The notes beneath the pieces are model-generated. The model worked only from the letters and a program-made list of their open reading frames with translations. It was not told the DNA's origin and did no database searches. Shown piece by piece: positions 52,638-61,736 of a stretch of 64,000 nucleotides of DNA. The DNA comes from Shewanella sp. UCD-KL12 (GTDB lineage Bacteria > Pseudomonadota > Gammaproteobacteria > Enterobacterales > Shewanellaceae). Position 1 is the stretch's first letter, and each line of letters begins with the position of its first letter. The stretch covers positions 42,197 through 106,196 of the forward strand of contig NZ_MPHJ01000018.1 of assembly GCF_001957125.1 (NCBI RefSeq). The letters run 5' to 3'. The position numbers were made by a program, and so were the translations under genes.

Positions 52638-53510
52638 ATGAAACCTATGTGTGAGAAGGTGATCCCATCGGCTAACTGCTCATGGCGATTTGTGAAATAT
52701 GAACTGCCGAATATTGATTTTAATTGGCACTATCATCCAGAGTATGAGATCTGCCTAACGCTTAATAGTGAAGGCTTGAGATATGTTGGCGACAATATCG
52801 AAGAGTACTCAGGCGCAGATCTGGTCTTGGTTGGGCCGAATATGCCCCACACTTGGCATACTGATGAGAATGACAACGGCACCAAGCAGACGGTATATGT
52901 GGCACAAATCCCTAAGGTCTGGCTCGATGGACTCGTGGCTGAACATGCTGAGTTAAATGGCCTTGAAAGCATGTTAAAGCTGAGCTCAAGAGGGCTATTT
53001 TATGGGCATCAGTGTACTCAAAGTGCCATCGACCTTTTTGTGAAGATGGAGCATGCTGACCCATTTTCTCGTTATGTTTTGCTAATGAATTTGCTCAATA
53101 TAATGAGCTTAGATGCGCAAGCTAAGGTGTTATCGAGTAGCTTTTTTACTTTTGGCAATAAAACCGATGCAGGAATCGATAAGCTCGATAGGGTGATTGA
53201 GTTTATCTATAACAATTTCGATCGTTCGCTTTATGCCGATGAACTAGCCTCAATTGCACATATGAGTACTAACCACTTCCATCGCTTTTTTAAGAAACGT
53301 ACCGAGCGGACGTTAACTGAATTTATTAATCAGCTACGTATCGGTAAAGCCTGTAAATTATTGATTAACTCGAACCATCCCATTGCGGTTATTAGCGACA
53401 AATGTGGCTTCAATAATATCTCAAATTTCAATCGCCAATTCTTATCGATAAAGGGCAGTACACCTAGCTTTTTTAGAAAGAGCATCAAGATAAAGCATGT
53501 GCTTTCTTAA
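52638..53510 (+). CDS. AraC-family transcriptional regulator
   Basis: A 290-residue regulator from the ATG at 52638 (the frame runs up to 52590 but the added residues do not look family-like). N-terminal cupin sensor: FNWHYHPEYEICLTLNSEG and LVLVGPNMPHTWHTD keep the His residues of sugar-sensing AraC proteins. C-terminal double helix-turn-helix: ELASIAHMSTNHFHRFFKKRTERTLTEFINQLR and ISDKCGFNNISNFNRQFLSIKGSTPSFFR. It probably controls the receptor-halogenase genes beside it. The 260-base gap to the halogenase contains no clear terminator. Confidence 0.92.
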   Translation: MKPMCEKVIPSANCSWRFVKYELPNIDFNWHYHPEYEICLTLNSEGLRYVGDNIEEYSGADLVLVGPNMPHTWHTDENDNGTKQTVYVAQIPKVWLDGLVAEHAELNGLESMLKLSSRGLFYGHQCTQSAIDLFVKMEHADPFSRYVLLMNLLNIMSLDAQAKVLSSSFFTFGNKTDAGIDKLDRVIEFIYNNFDRSLYADELASIAHMSTNHFHRFFKKRTERTLTEFINQLRIGKACKLLINSNHPIAVISDKCGFNNISNFNRQFLSIKGSTPSFFRKSIKIKHVLS

Positions 53511-53528
53511 GTCGTAGCGAGCAATCAT

Positions 53529-53567
53529 AAAAAAGGCGAACTCCATGAGTTCGCCTATTATTTTTTA
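53529..53567. terminator. Bidirectional terminator
   Basis: AGGCGAACTC / GAGTTCGCCT with loop CAT, A-run before and T-run after. It serves both the AraC gene (+) and the fusion gene (-). Confidence 0.92.
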
Positions 53568-53575
53568 TCAGTTAG

Positions 53576-55870
53576 TTAGCTACTTAATGCATAGCCACCT
53601 TTTAAGTGGGCGATATTGTTAAAACCTAAACGCTGCATGGCTTGTGCTACGACAAGTGAGCGACTGCCACTGCGACAGACTAATACCCATTCACTGTTTT
53701 TATCTGCTTGGTGTTGCTGAATAAACTGTACAAGTCGAGTCATAGGGACATTAATGCCATCAGTCGCGATCGCATTTAAGCCTAGTGAGTGCTGCAGTAC
53801 ATATTCATGGGGCTCTCGAATATCCACAATTTTAATGTTATCAGAGTGACCGAGCTGGCTCTGTAGAGTCGTTGCATCGTACTCTTTAATCGCGAGTTTA
53901 TGGCAATCTGAGGTATAGGCGCCACACATGATTTCAGTGCCTACTTCATCATTGAGGTTAGCGTCTAAAAGGGCCTTTTGCTTGATAAACTGATTTTCGG
54001 TAATACGCTCACTTAACACATCATTAAGCAGTGGATTACGTGCAATTTCTGCCATTAAGGTGGTGGTAAACTCATTGTTATAATCATGGCTCGCGCATAG
54101 CAAGGTATTGCGGCCAATCAAGTGATCTAGCTGCTTCAAGCTATGGAACATCTTGCTGGCGCTACTCGACTCAAAGTTGGTGCGCCCAAGGCTTCCCATC
54201 AATACCGTATCACCACAAAAAGCGAACCGCGTTGCGCTCTGAAGCTTGTTGGTGTCTGACGTTAATAACAAGGTGATGCTGTCGTCGGTATGGCCGGGAG
54301 AGTCAAGCTTGAGCAGTGACAGATCGCCAATCGTTATCTCTTCGACCTCAGTGCCATCGATGTGCAGTTTAGCACTCGACTTAGGCCAGCCTAAATAATC
54401 ACAAGCTTGTTGGCGCAGATGCTTATTTGCTAATGGAACTCGGCCTGAATGGTGATCGGCATGGCCATGGGTATCGATTATGGCAACTGGGGTGAGTTGT
54501 TGACACTTTAGTAGTGTATCTATGCGTTTCTCAAGCTCTGGGAGTGGGTCGATAATGAGGGCTTGTTTAGATTTCTGGTCAGCATAGATCCATGTGCAAC
54601 TCGCGCCGCCTCTGAGTTGTACTAGTCCATCTAGGGGAGTTTTATCATCGCTTAGCTGCGTGGCATCTAACATTAAACAACTGTGGGTGAGTGCGCTGGC
54701 AGCAAGTTGAATTCTGTCACAGGCTGCGTTTACTTCATCTTGTGTCATGGCAGGGCCAAAAGAGAGGCGAATCGCTGATTCACTTTGCCAAGCGGGCAGT
54801 CCCATGGCATCGAGAACAAAGCTGCGGGTCACCTTAGAGCTACATGCCGACCCTGAGCTAACGCGAATGCTGGCCGCATCGAACAGATCCATAAGCTCTT
54901 TGCTGCTAAAGCCAGGAACTGCAAAGTTGAGTGTTGTAGGAACGCTATTTTCAAAGCTGTGATTAAACACTATCTCCGGAAAAGCCGCCGTTAAACTTGA
55001 AACCAATTGCTGGCGGTAGTTTTCAAGTATTTCAGCGTTTGAAAAACAGGAGTTTTCATGGTCTATCAGCATCTCGAAGATCACATTGAGCGCTGCAAAG
55101 CCTGGTAAGTTTTCGGTGCCTGAGCGCAGGCCACTTTCTTGGCCACCACCGGCGATAAACGGAGTAAAAGGGGCATTCTCACGAATATAAACAAACCCTA
55201 TTCCCTTAGGTGCATAAAGTTTGTGGCCACTAAATGGGGCGTAATCGATACTGGTTTCACACAAGCTCATTGCACGCTTTCCAAGGGCTTGTACACAGTC
55301 AACCATCCAAAAAACATTGGGGTTATTTTGGCGAATGGTTTTATCTAATCGTTGGATATCTTGATAGACACCAGTTTCATTGTTGACGGCCATAGTGCAG
55401 ATCATGAGTGCATTAGGCACCTCATTCTCGATGAACTTTAGATCTAAGTTACCTAAACTGTCGACGGGAATCGCTTTAATTTCTGCATTGAGGCCTAGGA
55501 TTTTATTCCAATGTTCTAAAGAGTTAGGTACAGCTTTGTGCTCGGTTGCGCCGTAGAGAATACTGTACTGCTTATCCGCTTCAATGGTTTCTCTAGCCTT
55601 GATTAAGCCAGATAAAATTCCTGTTTGAATGCCTTCAGTCGCGCCGCTGGTAAAAATGAGCGCGCCATTGCCTGTACCAAGCAGAACTTTAGCTCTTTGG
55701 CGAGTTTGCTCCATTAAGTTTTTAGCTTTAATGCCCGTGATATGACTACTACTCGGGTTACCAAAAAGCTCCTCCATGGCTTGCATTGCAGCTTGAGCGG
55801 CTTGAGGTAATACGGGGGTAGTGGCGTTAGCATCTAAGTAGATTTGGCTTAAGCTGGCTGACTGACTCAT
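53576..55870 (-). CDS. Three-domain fusion: cysteine desulfurase, persulfide-dioxygenase-like hydrolase, rhodanese
   Basis: A 764-residue single frame with three enzyme domains. Residues 1-385: class V PLP enzyme of the NifS/IscS type, with YLDANATTP, Schiff-base Lys K217 in SGHKLYAPKG and the persulfide Cys C343 in SSGSACSS. Residues about 405-630: metallo-beta-lactamase fold (THGHADHHSG, SPGHTDDS, FCGDTVL, SHDYNN), closest in pattern to ETHE1/Blh persulfide dioxygenases. Residues about 665-764: rhodanese with active Cys C732 in LVCRSGSRS. A plausible path is cysteine to enzyme persulfide, to transferred persulfide, to sulfite; this is inference. All catalytic residues seem intact. Confidence 0.9.
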   Translation of the reverse strand: MSQSASLSQIYLDANATTPVLPQAAQAAMQAMEELFGNPSSSHITGIKAKNLMEQTRQRAKVLLGTGNGALIFTSGATEGIQTGILSGLIKARETIEADKQYSILYGATEHKAVPNSLEHWNKILGLNAEIKAIPVDSLGNLDLKFIENEVPNALMICTMAVNNETGVYQDIQRLDKTIRQNNPNVFWMVDCVQALGKRAMSLCETSIDYAPFSGHKLYAPKGIGFVYIRENAPFTPFIAGGGQESGLRSGTENLPGFAALNVIFEMLIDHENSCFSNAEILENYRQQLVSSLTAAFPEIVFNHSFENSVPTTLNFAVPGFSSKELMDLFDAASIRVSSGSACSSKVTRSFVLDAMGLPAWQSESAIRLSFGPAMTQDEVNAACDRIQLAASALTHSCLMLDATQLSDDKTPLDGLVQLRGGASCTWIYADQKSKQALIIDPLPELEKRIDTLLKCQQLTPVAIIDTHGHADHHSGRVPLANKHLRQQACDYLGWPKSSAKLHIDGTEVEEITIGDLSLLKLDSPGHTDDSITLLLTSDTNKLQSATRFAFCGDTVLMGSLGRTNFESSSASKMFHSLKQLDHLIGRNTLLCASHDYNNEFTTTLMAEIARNPLLNDVLSERITENQFIKQKALLDANLNDEVGTEIMCGAYTSDCHKLAIKEYDATTLQSQLGHSDNIKIVDIREPHEYVLQHSLGLNAIATDGINVPMTRLVQFIQQHQADKNSEWVLVCRSGSRSLVVAQAMQRLGFNNIAHLKGGYALSS

Positions 55871-56119
55871 AGGTTATCCATCTTGTTATTATTTTTTTAG
55901 CGATACTGACTTTGTATATAGCTAAATGGAATATGTAATTCGATGTGGTTATATTAGCAGCTTAGGTTAATTGATCAAGATCACTATTTTAGTTTTTTAC
56001 AATCTCGTTGAGCCTAATAGTGAGCTTGAGTGAGTATCAATAAATTACTGAGATAGTTAGCGCTGAGAGTATCAGCGCTATCCAAGAGAGAGGCTTGTTA
56101 CTGTGTGAGAGGTATAAAG

Positions 56120-56581
56120 TTAAATTTTAACTTTTATGACGACCTTACGGACCTGTTGTGGCTTATTACTCGTGCCTGGCATATGCATATCCTCAGGAAA
56201 GAAGATGGCAAACATACCCGCTTTAAATGGGATAAAAGCAGCATCATCTTTGTTGCTTTCATAATCGTATTCGGCGTAATCATGCTTGGCAAAATAGGGC
56301 TTTGAAGGAATTTGCTGTGCGAGTGGCAGATAACCAAACTCCTCTTCGCCACTCACCACATATTGCACGTCAATATATTGCTGGTGGACTTCAAATGGCT
56401 CAACTTGGCGAGGCTTAGTTTCATAGTCATTGACGATAACAAACAGATTTTTCCCATCGAGCTCATAGCTGCCAACATCAAGCTTGCTGAAATCGGTTTC
56501 GGCCAGATGAGTTAAGGCGGCTGCGATTCTCGGGCTGATGTTTGAATAAAGATCTAGGTTATTGAGTTTGTCGACGATCAT
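56120..56581 (-). CDS. YhcH/YjgK/YiaL family protein
   Basis: A 153-residue cupin-like protein (DUF386). Typical segments are VEPFEVHQQYIDVQYVVSGEE and FFPEDMHMPG, with the His residues that bind metal in YhcH-type structures. Family members are linked to sialic-acid or sugar-acid metabolism (NanQ is an anomerase). No nan genes are adjacent, so the substrate here is open. The gene stands alone on the minus strand. Confidence 0.88.
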   Translation of the reverse strand: MIVDKLNNLDLYSNISPRIAAALTHLAETDFSKLDVGSYELDGKNLFVIVNDYETKPRQVEPFEVHQQYIDVQYVVSGEEEFGYLPLAQQIPSKPYFAKHDYAEYDYESNKDDAAFIPFKAGMFAIFFPEDMHMPGTSNKPQQVRKVVIKVKI

Positions 56582-56684
56582 TTTTTACTCTGATTGATTT
56601 GTTATGAACCAAGAGTTTAGCGCTCAAATGAGTTTATTCAAGCGCCCAGTCTATTAAAGTGACTGAATCGAAATCAAATGGAGT

Positions 56685-57119
56685 CTAAGGCTGTAAACAT
56701 GACTTTATCTCGAAGGGAATATCCCTGAGTTCGAAGGCTTTTTTTAACTGCTTTGTCAGTGTTGATTTAGGTTTTAACGGGAAGCTGATTTTTCCTTTAG
56801 TAGCATGAATAAATAGCTGGTCGCCGAGTAAACGCACTGAGTTTATCTCGCTGTACTTTACCGATAGGTTTTTGGCTGGGCCCCAATCACTTTCTATGGA
56901 TAGCTTTATAAACTCAACAGAATCATGGTTGAACTGTATTTTTTGTTGCCAAATGAAATAGATCCACCACACACAGGTGCAGATAAACAGTAAGGGCACG
57001 AGCAGATCCCAACTCGAGTCAAATACACTGACTTTGAAAATAAAGACAATATAGGCAGTGGAAATAAGTGCGATGGTATAGCTAAGCTTTTTAAAGGGGC
57101 GAATATAGTTACTTTCCAT
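56685..57119 (-). CDS. Membrane protein with PH-like domain, unknown
   Basis: A 144-residue protein. Two predicted spans near the N-terminus (YTIALISTAYIVFIF and LLVPLLFICTCVWWIYFIW) are followed by a cytoplasmic beta-rich domain of about 75 residues ending in a helix (LTKQLKKAFELRDIPFEI), as in bacterial PH-like domains. No function is assignable. It is divergent from the patatin-like gene with a short shared intergenic region. Confidence 0.7.
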   Translation of the reverse strand: MESNYIRPFKKLSYTIALISTAYIVFIFKVSVFDSSWDLLVPLLFICTCVWWIYFIWQQKIQFNHDSVEFIKLSIESDWGPAKNLSVKYSEINSVRLLGDQLFIHATKGKISFPLKPKSTLTKQLKKAFELRDIPFEIKSCLQP

Positions 57120-57232
57120 CTCTGATAATCCTTATCAAGATATCCTTTTCTTCAGGCTATAGTAGTCTCACTATTTTAAAAAGCTAACTTTTGTTAAATA
57201 ATGTTATCTCTAATATTGATGGAGAATCAGAT

Positions 57233-58288
57233 TTGTCAGCCCTACGTTTTCTAGCGGGACCTACAGCCATTAAACAGATTGAGGCTAATGGACTAAAACC
57301 AGCGCTTTTCACTCAATTGTTGGCTGCATCGGGTGGGCCGAAATGGATAGGCATTGCTGGATTAGATAAGTATCTGTTTGGTGAGTTTTTCAGTCAACAG
57401 AGCAAACCTTTGCACACATTAGGTGCCTCATCTGGGGCTTGGCGCCTTGCATGTCTAGGGCAAAAAGATCCATTAAAGGCTTATTCTCGCTTTGAAGAGT
57501 TATATATCTGCCAGAGGTACGATAGCAAGCCCACGCCACAGCAGGTTTCTGAGCAGGTTAAAGGCATTATTGGAGGGCTATTAGGTGAGGAGAGTGGACG
57601 TGATATTGTCAACAATTCCGTTTTCAAGACACACTTCCTTGCCTGCAGGGGCAAACACTTAAATCAGTTACCAAGCCGGTTAGCACTGGGGCTTGGTTTA
57701 GCAACGACAGCAGCGAGCAATTTAATCAGTCGTCAGAGTTTAGGTTTGCACTTTGAACGTTTCCTATTTAGCTCTGTTGATGCTAACTCTCCGTTTAATA
57801 CCCTGAACGATCTACCTAGCCAACATGTGGCGTTAACTGAAAACAATATTGCTCAAGTTCTACTGGCTACAGGCTCAATTCCTTGGGTATTAGCGCCTGT
57901 TACTGATATACCTGGCGCACCTAAGGGGCATTATGTTGATGGTGGGATCACCGATTATCACTTTGACCTGCCACTGTCTCACGCCCAAGGGTTAACACTT
58001 TATCCTCACTTTTACCCTGAAATCACGCCTGGATGGTTTGATAAGTCATTGTCTTGGCGCCGGGCCAAGCATAACTACCATAATGCACTGATTCTCGCGC
58101 CAACTCAGTCTTACCTTGACGGGTTACCTTATGGCAAGTTACCGGATAGAGGTGACTTTAAGCATCTGTCGAGCGATCAGAGAATTAAATACTGGCAACA
58201 AACCATCTCGATGAGTCAGGTGCTGGCAGAGGAGTTGGATAATGTCATTGAACGACAAAACATCATGGACTTTATTGAACCTTTTTAA
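57233..58288 (+). CDS. Patatin-like phospholipase
   Basis: A 351-residue protein of the patatin family. The start is a TTG at 57233 with GGAG eight bases upstream; another TTG at 57191 has no site. The nucleophile is S66 in GASSGAWR (GxSxG) and the dyad Asp is D236 in VDGGITD. Patatins are Ser-Asp acyl hydrolases of phospholipids. An oxyanion-hole region SGGPKW lies 20 residues before the nucleophile. No signal peptide, so probably cytoplasmic or translocated by another route. TTG and a lone gene suggest low expression. Confidence 0.85.
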   Translation: MSALRFLAGPTAIKQIEANGLKPALFTQLLAASGGPKWIGIAGLDKYLFGEFFSQQSKPLHTLGASSGAWRLACLGQKDPLKAYSRFEELYICQRYDSKPTPQQVSEQVKGIIGGLLGEESGRDIVNNSVFKTHFLACRGKHLNQLPSRLALGLGLATTAASNLISRQSLGLHFERFLFSSVDANSPFNTLNDLPSQHVALTENNIAQVLLATGSIPWVLAPVTDIPGAPKGHYVDGGITDYHFDLPLSHAQGLTLYPHFYPEITPGWFDKSLSWRRAKHNYHNALILAPTQSYLDGLPYGKLPDRGDFKHLSSDQRIKYWQQTISMSQVLAEELDNVIERQNIMDFIEPF

Positions 58289-58565
58289 ATAGATAGCACT
58301 TATCCAATTTATCGTTTTTATATTCGCCTTGATAATAGTTAGGTTGGGAGTGAAACAAATCCCTTCCTGCTTCTGTCTAATTAAAGTGACTTGGGCAGAA
58401 AAATGGTGCTTATGTTGATTGGTATTTAAACCTAAAATAGGCCCTCGCAGCATTTAATTTTGCACCTGCTACACTTTAGGAATATTGCTTTGTATTAAGT
58501 CATTTTAAATCGGGCCTAATGCTGGTATCAGTACCGGTTACCTAGCCTAAGGGCGGGAGGTTACT

Positions 58566-59141
58566 ATGCGAACACAGGAGATGGCGCTACTGACGCGCGA
58601 TGCTGTGCTGTTGCCCGAAGGAAGACTCGAAGTACGTATTGTCGACCCTAGCTACTTGCATGTGATTGCCGAGGTGCTTAAAGGCTACTATCCACTCGCT
58701 TTTGGTATGTTTATGGCCAATGGCAACCCTCCCTGTTACCCCAATGCGACTCAATGTGAAATCATCGATTTTAATCAACTCGATGACGACTCATTAGGGG
58801 TAGTTTTAGAGGGGAAACAGCGGGTCAAAATTCTCTCAGCGGCGCAAAAGCGTGATGGGGTATGGATAGCAAGAACGTTGCCCTGTAATAATTGGCAAGA
58901 GGAGCCTATTAGAGGTGAGTTTGAACTTATTAGTGCAGCCCTAGAGCAATTTTATGAGGTTAACCCAGATCTGTTTGGTCTCTATTCAAATGTACACCTT
59001 GATAACGCGACTTGGGTGAGTCAGCGCTGGCTTGAGGTTTTGCCTCTGTATAATAAAGATAAGCAGGTATTACTGAACCAACCTGATTGCCATAAAACCA
59101 TGGACTTTGTACTTGAGCTCATTAAGTCACATGTTGACTAA
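58566..59141 (+). CDS. Lon-N (substrate-binding domain) protein
   Basis: A 191-residue protein with the N-terminal Lon substrate-binding fold but no AAA+ or protease part. The pattern ALLTRDAVLLPEGRLEVRIVDPSY, FGMFMANGNPPCYPNATQCEIIDF and LGVVLEGKQRVKILSA is typical of this stand-alone family (PUA-like). The function is unknown. GGAGG precedes the ATG at 58566 by five bases. Confidence 0.88.
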   Translation: MRTQEMALLTRDAVLLPEGRLEVRIVDPSYLHVIAEVLKGYYPLAFGMFMANGNPPCYPNATQCEIIDFNQLDDDSLGVVLEGKQRVKILSAAQKRDGVWIARTLPCNNWQEEPIRGEFELISAALEQFYEVNPDLFGLYSNVHLDNATWVSQRWLEVLPLYNKDKQVLLNQPDCHKTMDFVLELIKSHVD

Positions 59142-59300
59142 GTGCAGGTTCGCTGCGCTTCGAGTTCGTTCACTGGCTCACTTCGAGAACGGGAACAAGT
59201 TCCCTACGAGATAATTGCAAAACCTTTTTTCTTCTGACTTTTTTGAGCTCGCAGTCGCGTAGCGAAGTCCCCGAAGGGCGAGGCCCGCCCTCTCAGCCTA
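59142..59300. other. GC-rich intergenic stretch with short palindromes
   Basis: After the Lon-N stop, a TTCGAG-rich stretch (59150-59210) has the palindrome GGGAACAAGTTCCC at 59191-59204, and a second GC-rich part (59255-59295) has AGGGCG / CGCCCT. Base composition differs from the flanks. No gene. It may be part of a dispersed intergenic repeat. Confidence 0.5.
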
Positions 59301-59348
59301 TTTTCTGTTAAAATAACTTGTCTTTAAATCGAATTAATTAGAATTATC

Positions 59349-60311
59349 ATGCCTTCATCTGTTCGTGCCTCTCAAGCTTCCTATGTTGTACTTCCTGAAC
59401 ATGTCATAGATAAGCCTACTGTGCTGAGCTTTCTTATTGAACGCTTTAAGCAGGTTGGTAGTGATGTATGGAGAGCACGTATACTTGATGGCAAAGTTCA
59501 TTGGCAAGATGGCAGTTTAATTGAGCTTGATACCCCGTTTAAACCCAGAGCCAGAGTCTATTATTACCGCGAAGTGCAGGCTGAGACTAAGGTTCCCTTC
59601 GATGAGGCGATCCTCTATCAGGATGACCAAGTGTTACTTGCATTTAAGCCTCACTTTCTCGCGCTCCACCCAAGTGGCAACTTTGTCAATGAGTGCCTGG
59701 TTAATCGATTAAGAATAAAAACAGGTATAGAGACTATGGTGCCAGCTCATCGATTAGATAGAGCAACAGCTGGCATAGTCATGATGATTTTGCAGCCAGA
59801 AACTAGAACCCAATATCATGATCTATTTAAAAACCATCAAATAGTGAAAGAGTATCAGGCATTAGCCAGATTGAGCCCTGAAATACTGGCTCAAACTCAA
59901 ACTCAAACTCAAACTCAAACTCACAGCCAAGGCCAAGCTCAGGAGCTGGAGCTGCCTATCCACTGGACAGTTAAAAATAGAATGGTAAAAGGTGAGCCAA
60001 GTTTCACCATGAAAGTCGTTGAAGGAGAGCCTAATACACATTCTCAGATCACTCTAATCGCGGTAAAAGGAGAGTTTGGTCTGTTTGAGCTTTCACCGAT
60101 AACGGGGAAGACGCATCAATTGAGAGTGCATATGCAGAGCCTAGGCATGCCTATTCTGAATGATAGATGCTACCCAGAACTGCAACCAAAATCCGCCGAT
60201 GATTATAGTAAACCACTGAAGTTAGTGGCTAAACGGTTGAAGTTCATCGATCCGATAACCCAAATAGCATTAGATATTGAGTGTGAAGGGTTTGATTCCT
60301 TTCCGCTTTAG
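59349..60311 (+). CDS. RluA-type pseudouridine synthase
   Basis: A 320-residue enzyme that isomerises uridine to pseudouridine in RNA. The catalytic Asp lies in HRLDRATAG (the family has HRLDxxTSG), and ELSPITGKTHQLRVHMQSLGMPILND is the RluA C-terminal signature. The N-terminal part is short and has an S4-like flavour (WRARILDGKVHWQDG). A (TQ)n run, AQTQTQTQTQTHSQ, encoded by a CTCAAA hexanucleotide repeat at 59890-59923, interrupts a linker. The target nucleotide is unknown. Confidence 0.9.
   Translation: MPSSVRASQASYVVLPEHVIDKPTVLSFLIERFKQVGSDVWRARILDGKVHWQDGSLIELDTPFKPRARVYYYREVQAETKVPFDEAILYQDDQVLLAFKPHFLALHPSGNFVNECLVNRLRIKTGIETMVPAHRLDRATAGIVMMILQPETRTQYHDLFKNHQIVKEYQALARLSPEILAQTQTQTQTQTHSQGQAQELELPIHWTVKNRMVKGEPSFTMKVVEGEPNTHSQITLIAVKGEFGLFELSPITGKTHQLRVHMQSLGMPILNDRCYPELQPKSADDYSKPLKLVAKRLKFIDPITQIALDIECEGFDSFPL
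59890..59923 (+). repeat. Coding hexanucleotide repeat (CTCAAA)5
   Basis: Five full units and four bases of a sixth inside the pseudouridine synthase gene. Because the unit is six bases, changes in copy number alter the TQ linker by two residues without frameshift. Confidence 0.95.
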
Positions 60312-60491
60312 TGCAGCTATGGAGTGGATACAAGTCACTATTGGATAAAATATCCTATGCTTGTTTTTTTTATTCCCTGCCTCTATGCTGGTTAATCTAG
60401 CGAATAGCTGTCAGAGCCTCAGTAATATCTTTTGGTATCAGTGGTCGAGGAGTAGATGCTATCTACATAAAAGAAAATAAGGATAATAATA

Positions 60492-60929
60492 ATGTCTAAA
60501 TCTACCCTGATCTCCATCACCTTAGTTGCAGTCGCTGTTGCTGGGGCTATCGGTTACCAAAGTTTAAGCTCTGAGCCTAAACCTGTTGAGGCGACATCAG
60601 CATCAGAGAAGCCAGTTCAAGCTTCAGCAAGTACCGCTGCTAAGCCTGTAGCGCCAGTTTCTATGCGTGCACCGACATCTGATAGCGAGCCTGCTATTGT
60701 TGCTAAAAGCACTCCAGCAGTAAAAGAGCTAGGCCTTTCAAGCGCTCAAGAGAGCATACCTGATGCTGATAGCACACCTAGTCATCCACCCCGTCAGGCG
60801 CCTAACGCAAACCGTGCGCCTAGATCAGCTCCTAACTCAGGGAATGAATATGCTCATCACCCAAGACCAGGGACTGAGCAAGCGGTATCGGCGCCTGTTA
60901 GCATGCCAGCCCAGCCACCTGGAAATTAA
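60492..60929 (+). CDS. Small membrane-anchored Pro/Ala/Ser-rich protein, unknown
   Basis: A 145-residue protein: an N-terminal membrane segment (LISITLVAVAVAGAIGYQSL) and about 120 residues of low-complexity, disordered-looking sequence rich in Pro, Ala, Ser and Glu, with KPVAPVSMRAP and APVSMPAQPP as near repeats. No fold or family was recognised. AAGGA lies ten bases before the ATG. Confidence 0.6.
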   Translation: MSKSTLISITLVAVAVAGAIGYQSLSSEPKPVEATSASEKPVQASASTAAKPVAPVSMRAPTSDSEPAIVAKSTPAVKELGLSSAQESIPDADSTPSHPPRQAPNANRAPRSAPNSGNEYAHHPRPGTEQAVSAPVSMPAQPPGN

Positions 60930-61028
60930 ACATAGATCTGCATGAGTGACCTCACATGTCGATACTTTAGTGGGACGCTGCAAGTACCGTCCCTGTATGC
61001 TCTACCAAAACATCTGACCGATAAGGTC

Positions 61029-61299
61029 TTATACCAATCGGTATAAAGATGTGGCCATTCAGCGAGAGTTTAGCGCTTGTGAGACAAGGCAGCGAGTGAG
61101 AGACATAGTTATTCTACGTTTAAGCTCGTTAACGCAGTATCAGAAGTGCTAAAACTCGCCTTCTAGGAGTTTTTTTTGCAGCCTACTTCTGTGTTGAATA
61201 AGCTCAAAAGGGATCACCATTCCCTCACTCATTCGCCTTGAATTAAGCCGCCAAAAATAACTCTGAACTGACCACTTTCTTATACCGATTGGTATTAAA
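61029..61299. mobile_element. MITE-like element, copy B
   Basis: A 271-bp element with ends TTATACCAATCGGTATAA and TTATACCGATTGGTATTAA. The left end is the exact reverse complement of the right-end 18-mer TTATACCGATTGGTATAA but for one inserted T, and each end is itself palindromic. Inside it matches copy A in order and spacing. It has no transposase frame. Confidence 0.88.
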
Positions 61300-61642
61300 C
61301 GTTCCGGACGCTTAAAGACATTCCCCATATCCCTATGGGTTAGAGGGTGGGGATGCTGAAGAATGAACGACTGAAAGGGTTCAGGAGGTAGATTAATGCA
61401 GGGAGCAGTTACCGAGGGAAGGTTTCCGGCCATGTTTTGGAAGCCCACAGCCGCATCTATATCGAGTCATTTGTTTCTTCGATTATGTTTTACTGGTCGT
61501 AATTCGTTTCTGGACATAAGTCGCTTTGGGTAGTTCATACAGCCAAAGCAAACAATCCAACTTCAATAAAATGCAGCTCTTCTGCTATGTCCCTTTGCAA
61601 GTCGCCGTAAAATCATCCCTGATGGCTCTATTAAATCATCCT
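61300..61642. other. Intergenic DNA, no gene seen
   Basis: About 340 bases between MITE copy B and the first attC-like remnant. A dyad CATTCCCCA / TGGGGATG spans 61320-61353. The segment 61395-61460 has the look of a dispersed Shewanella intergenic element (memory, unverified). No frame has gene-like composition. Confidence 0.45.
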
Positions 61643-61732
61643 GATTTAGAAGCTTGCACGTCCCACAGCAGATGTTCTGCCAGCAAGTTCAATGTAGCGC
61701 CTGACATGTTTTTGGACAGAAGCTTGTTAGCT
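61643..61732 (-). other. Degenerate attC-like site after the membrane-protein cassette
   Basis: On the minus strand CTAACAAGCTTCTGTCC faces GGGACGTGCAAGCTTC about 60 bases later; the arms pair with one small mismatch loop. The expected GTTRRRY box at the far end reads CTAAATC instead, so the site is probably decayed. Confidence 0.4.
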
Positions 61733-61736
61733 TTAT

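Noticed and set aside
61149..61448. Minus-strand frame of 99 codons
   Set aside because: It crosses the right end of MITE copy B and has no gene-like composition, start site or family likeness.
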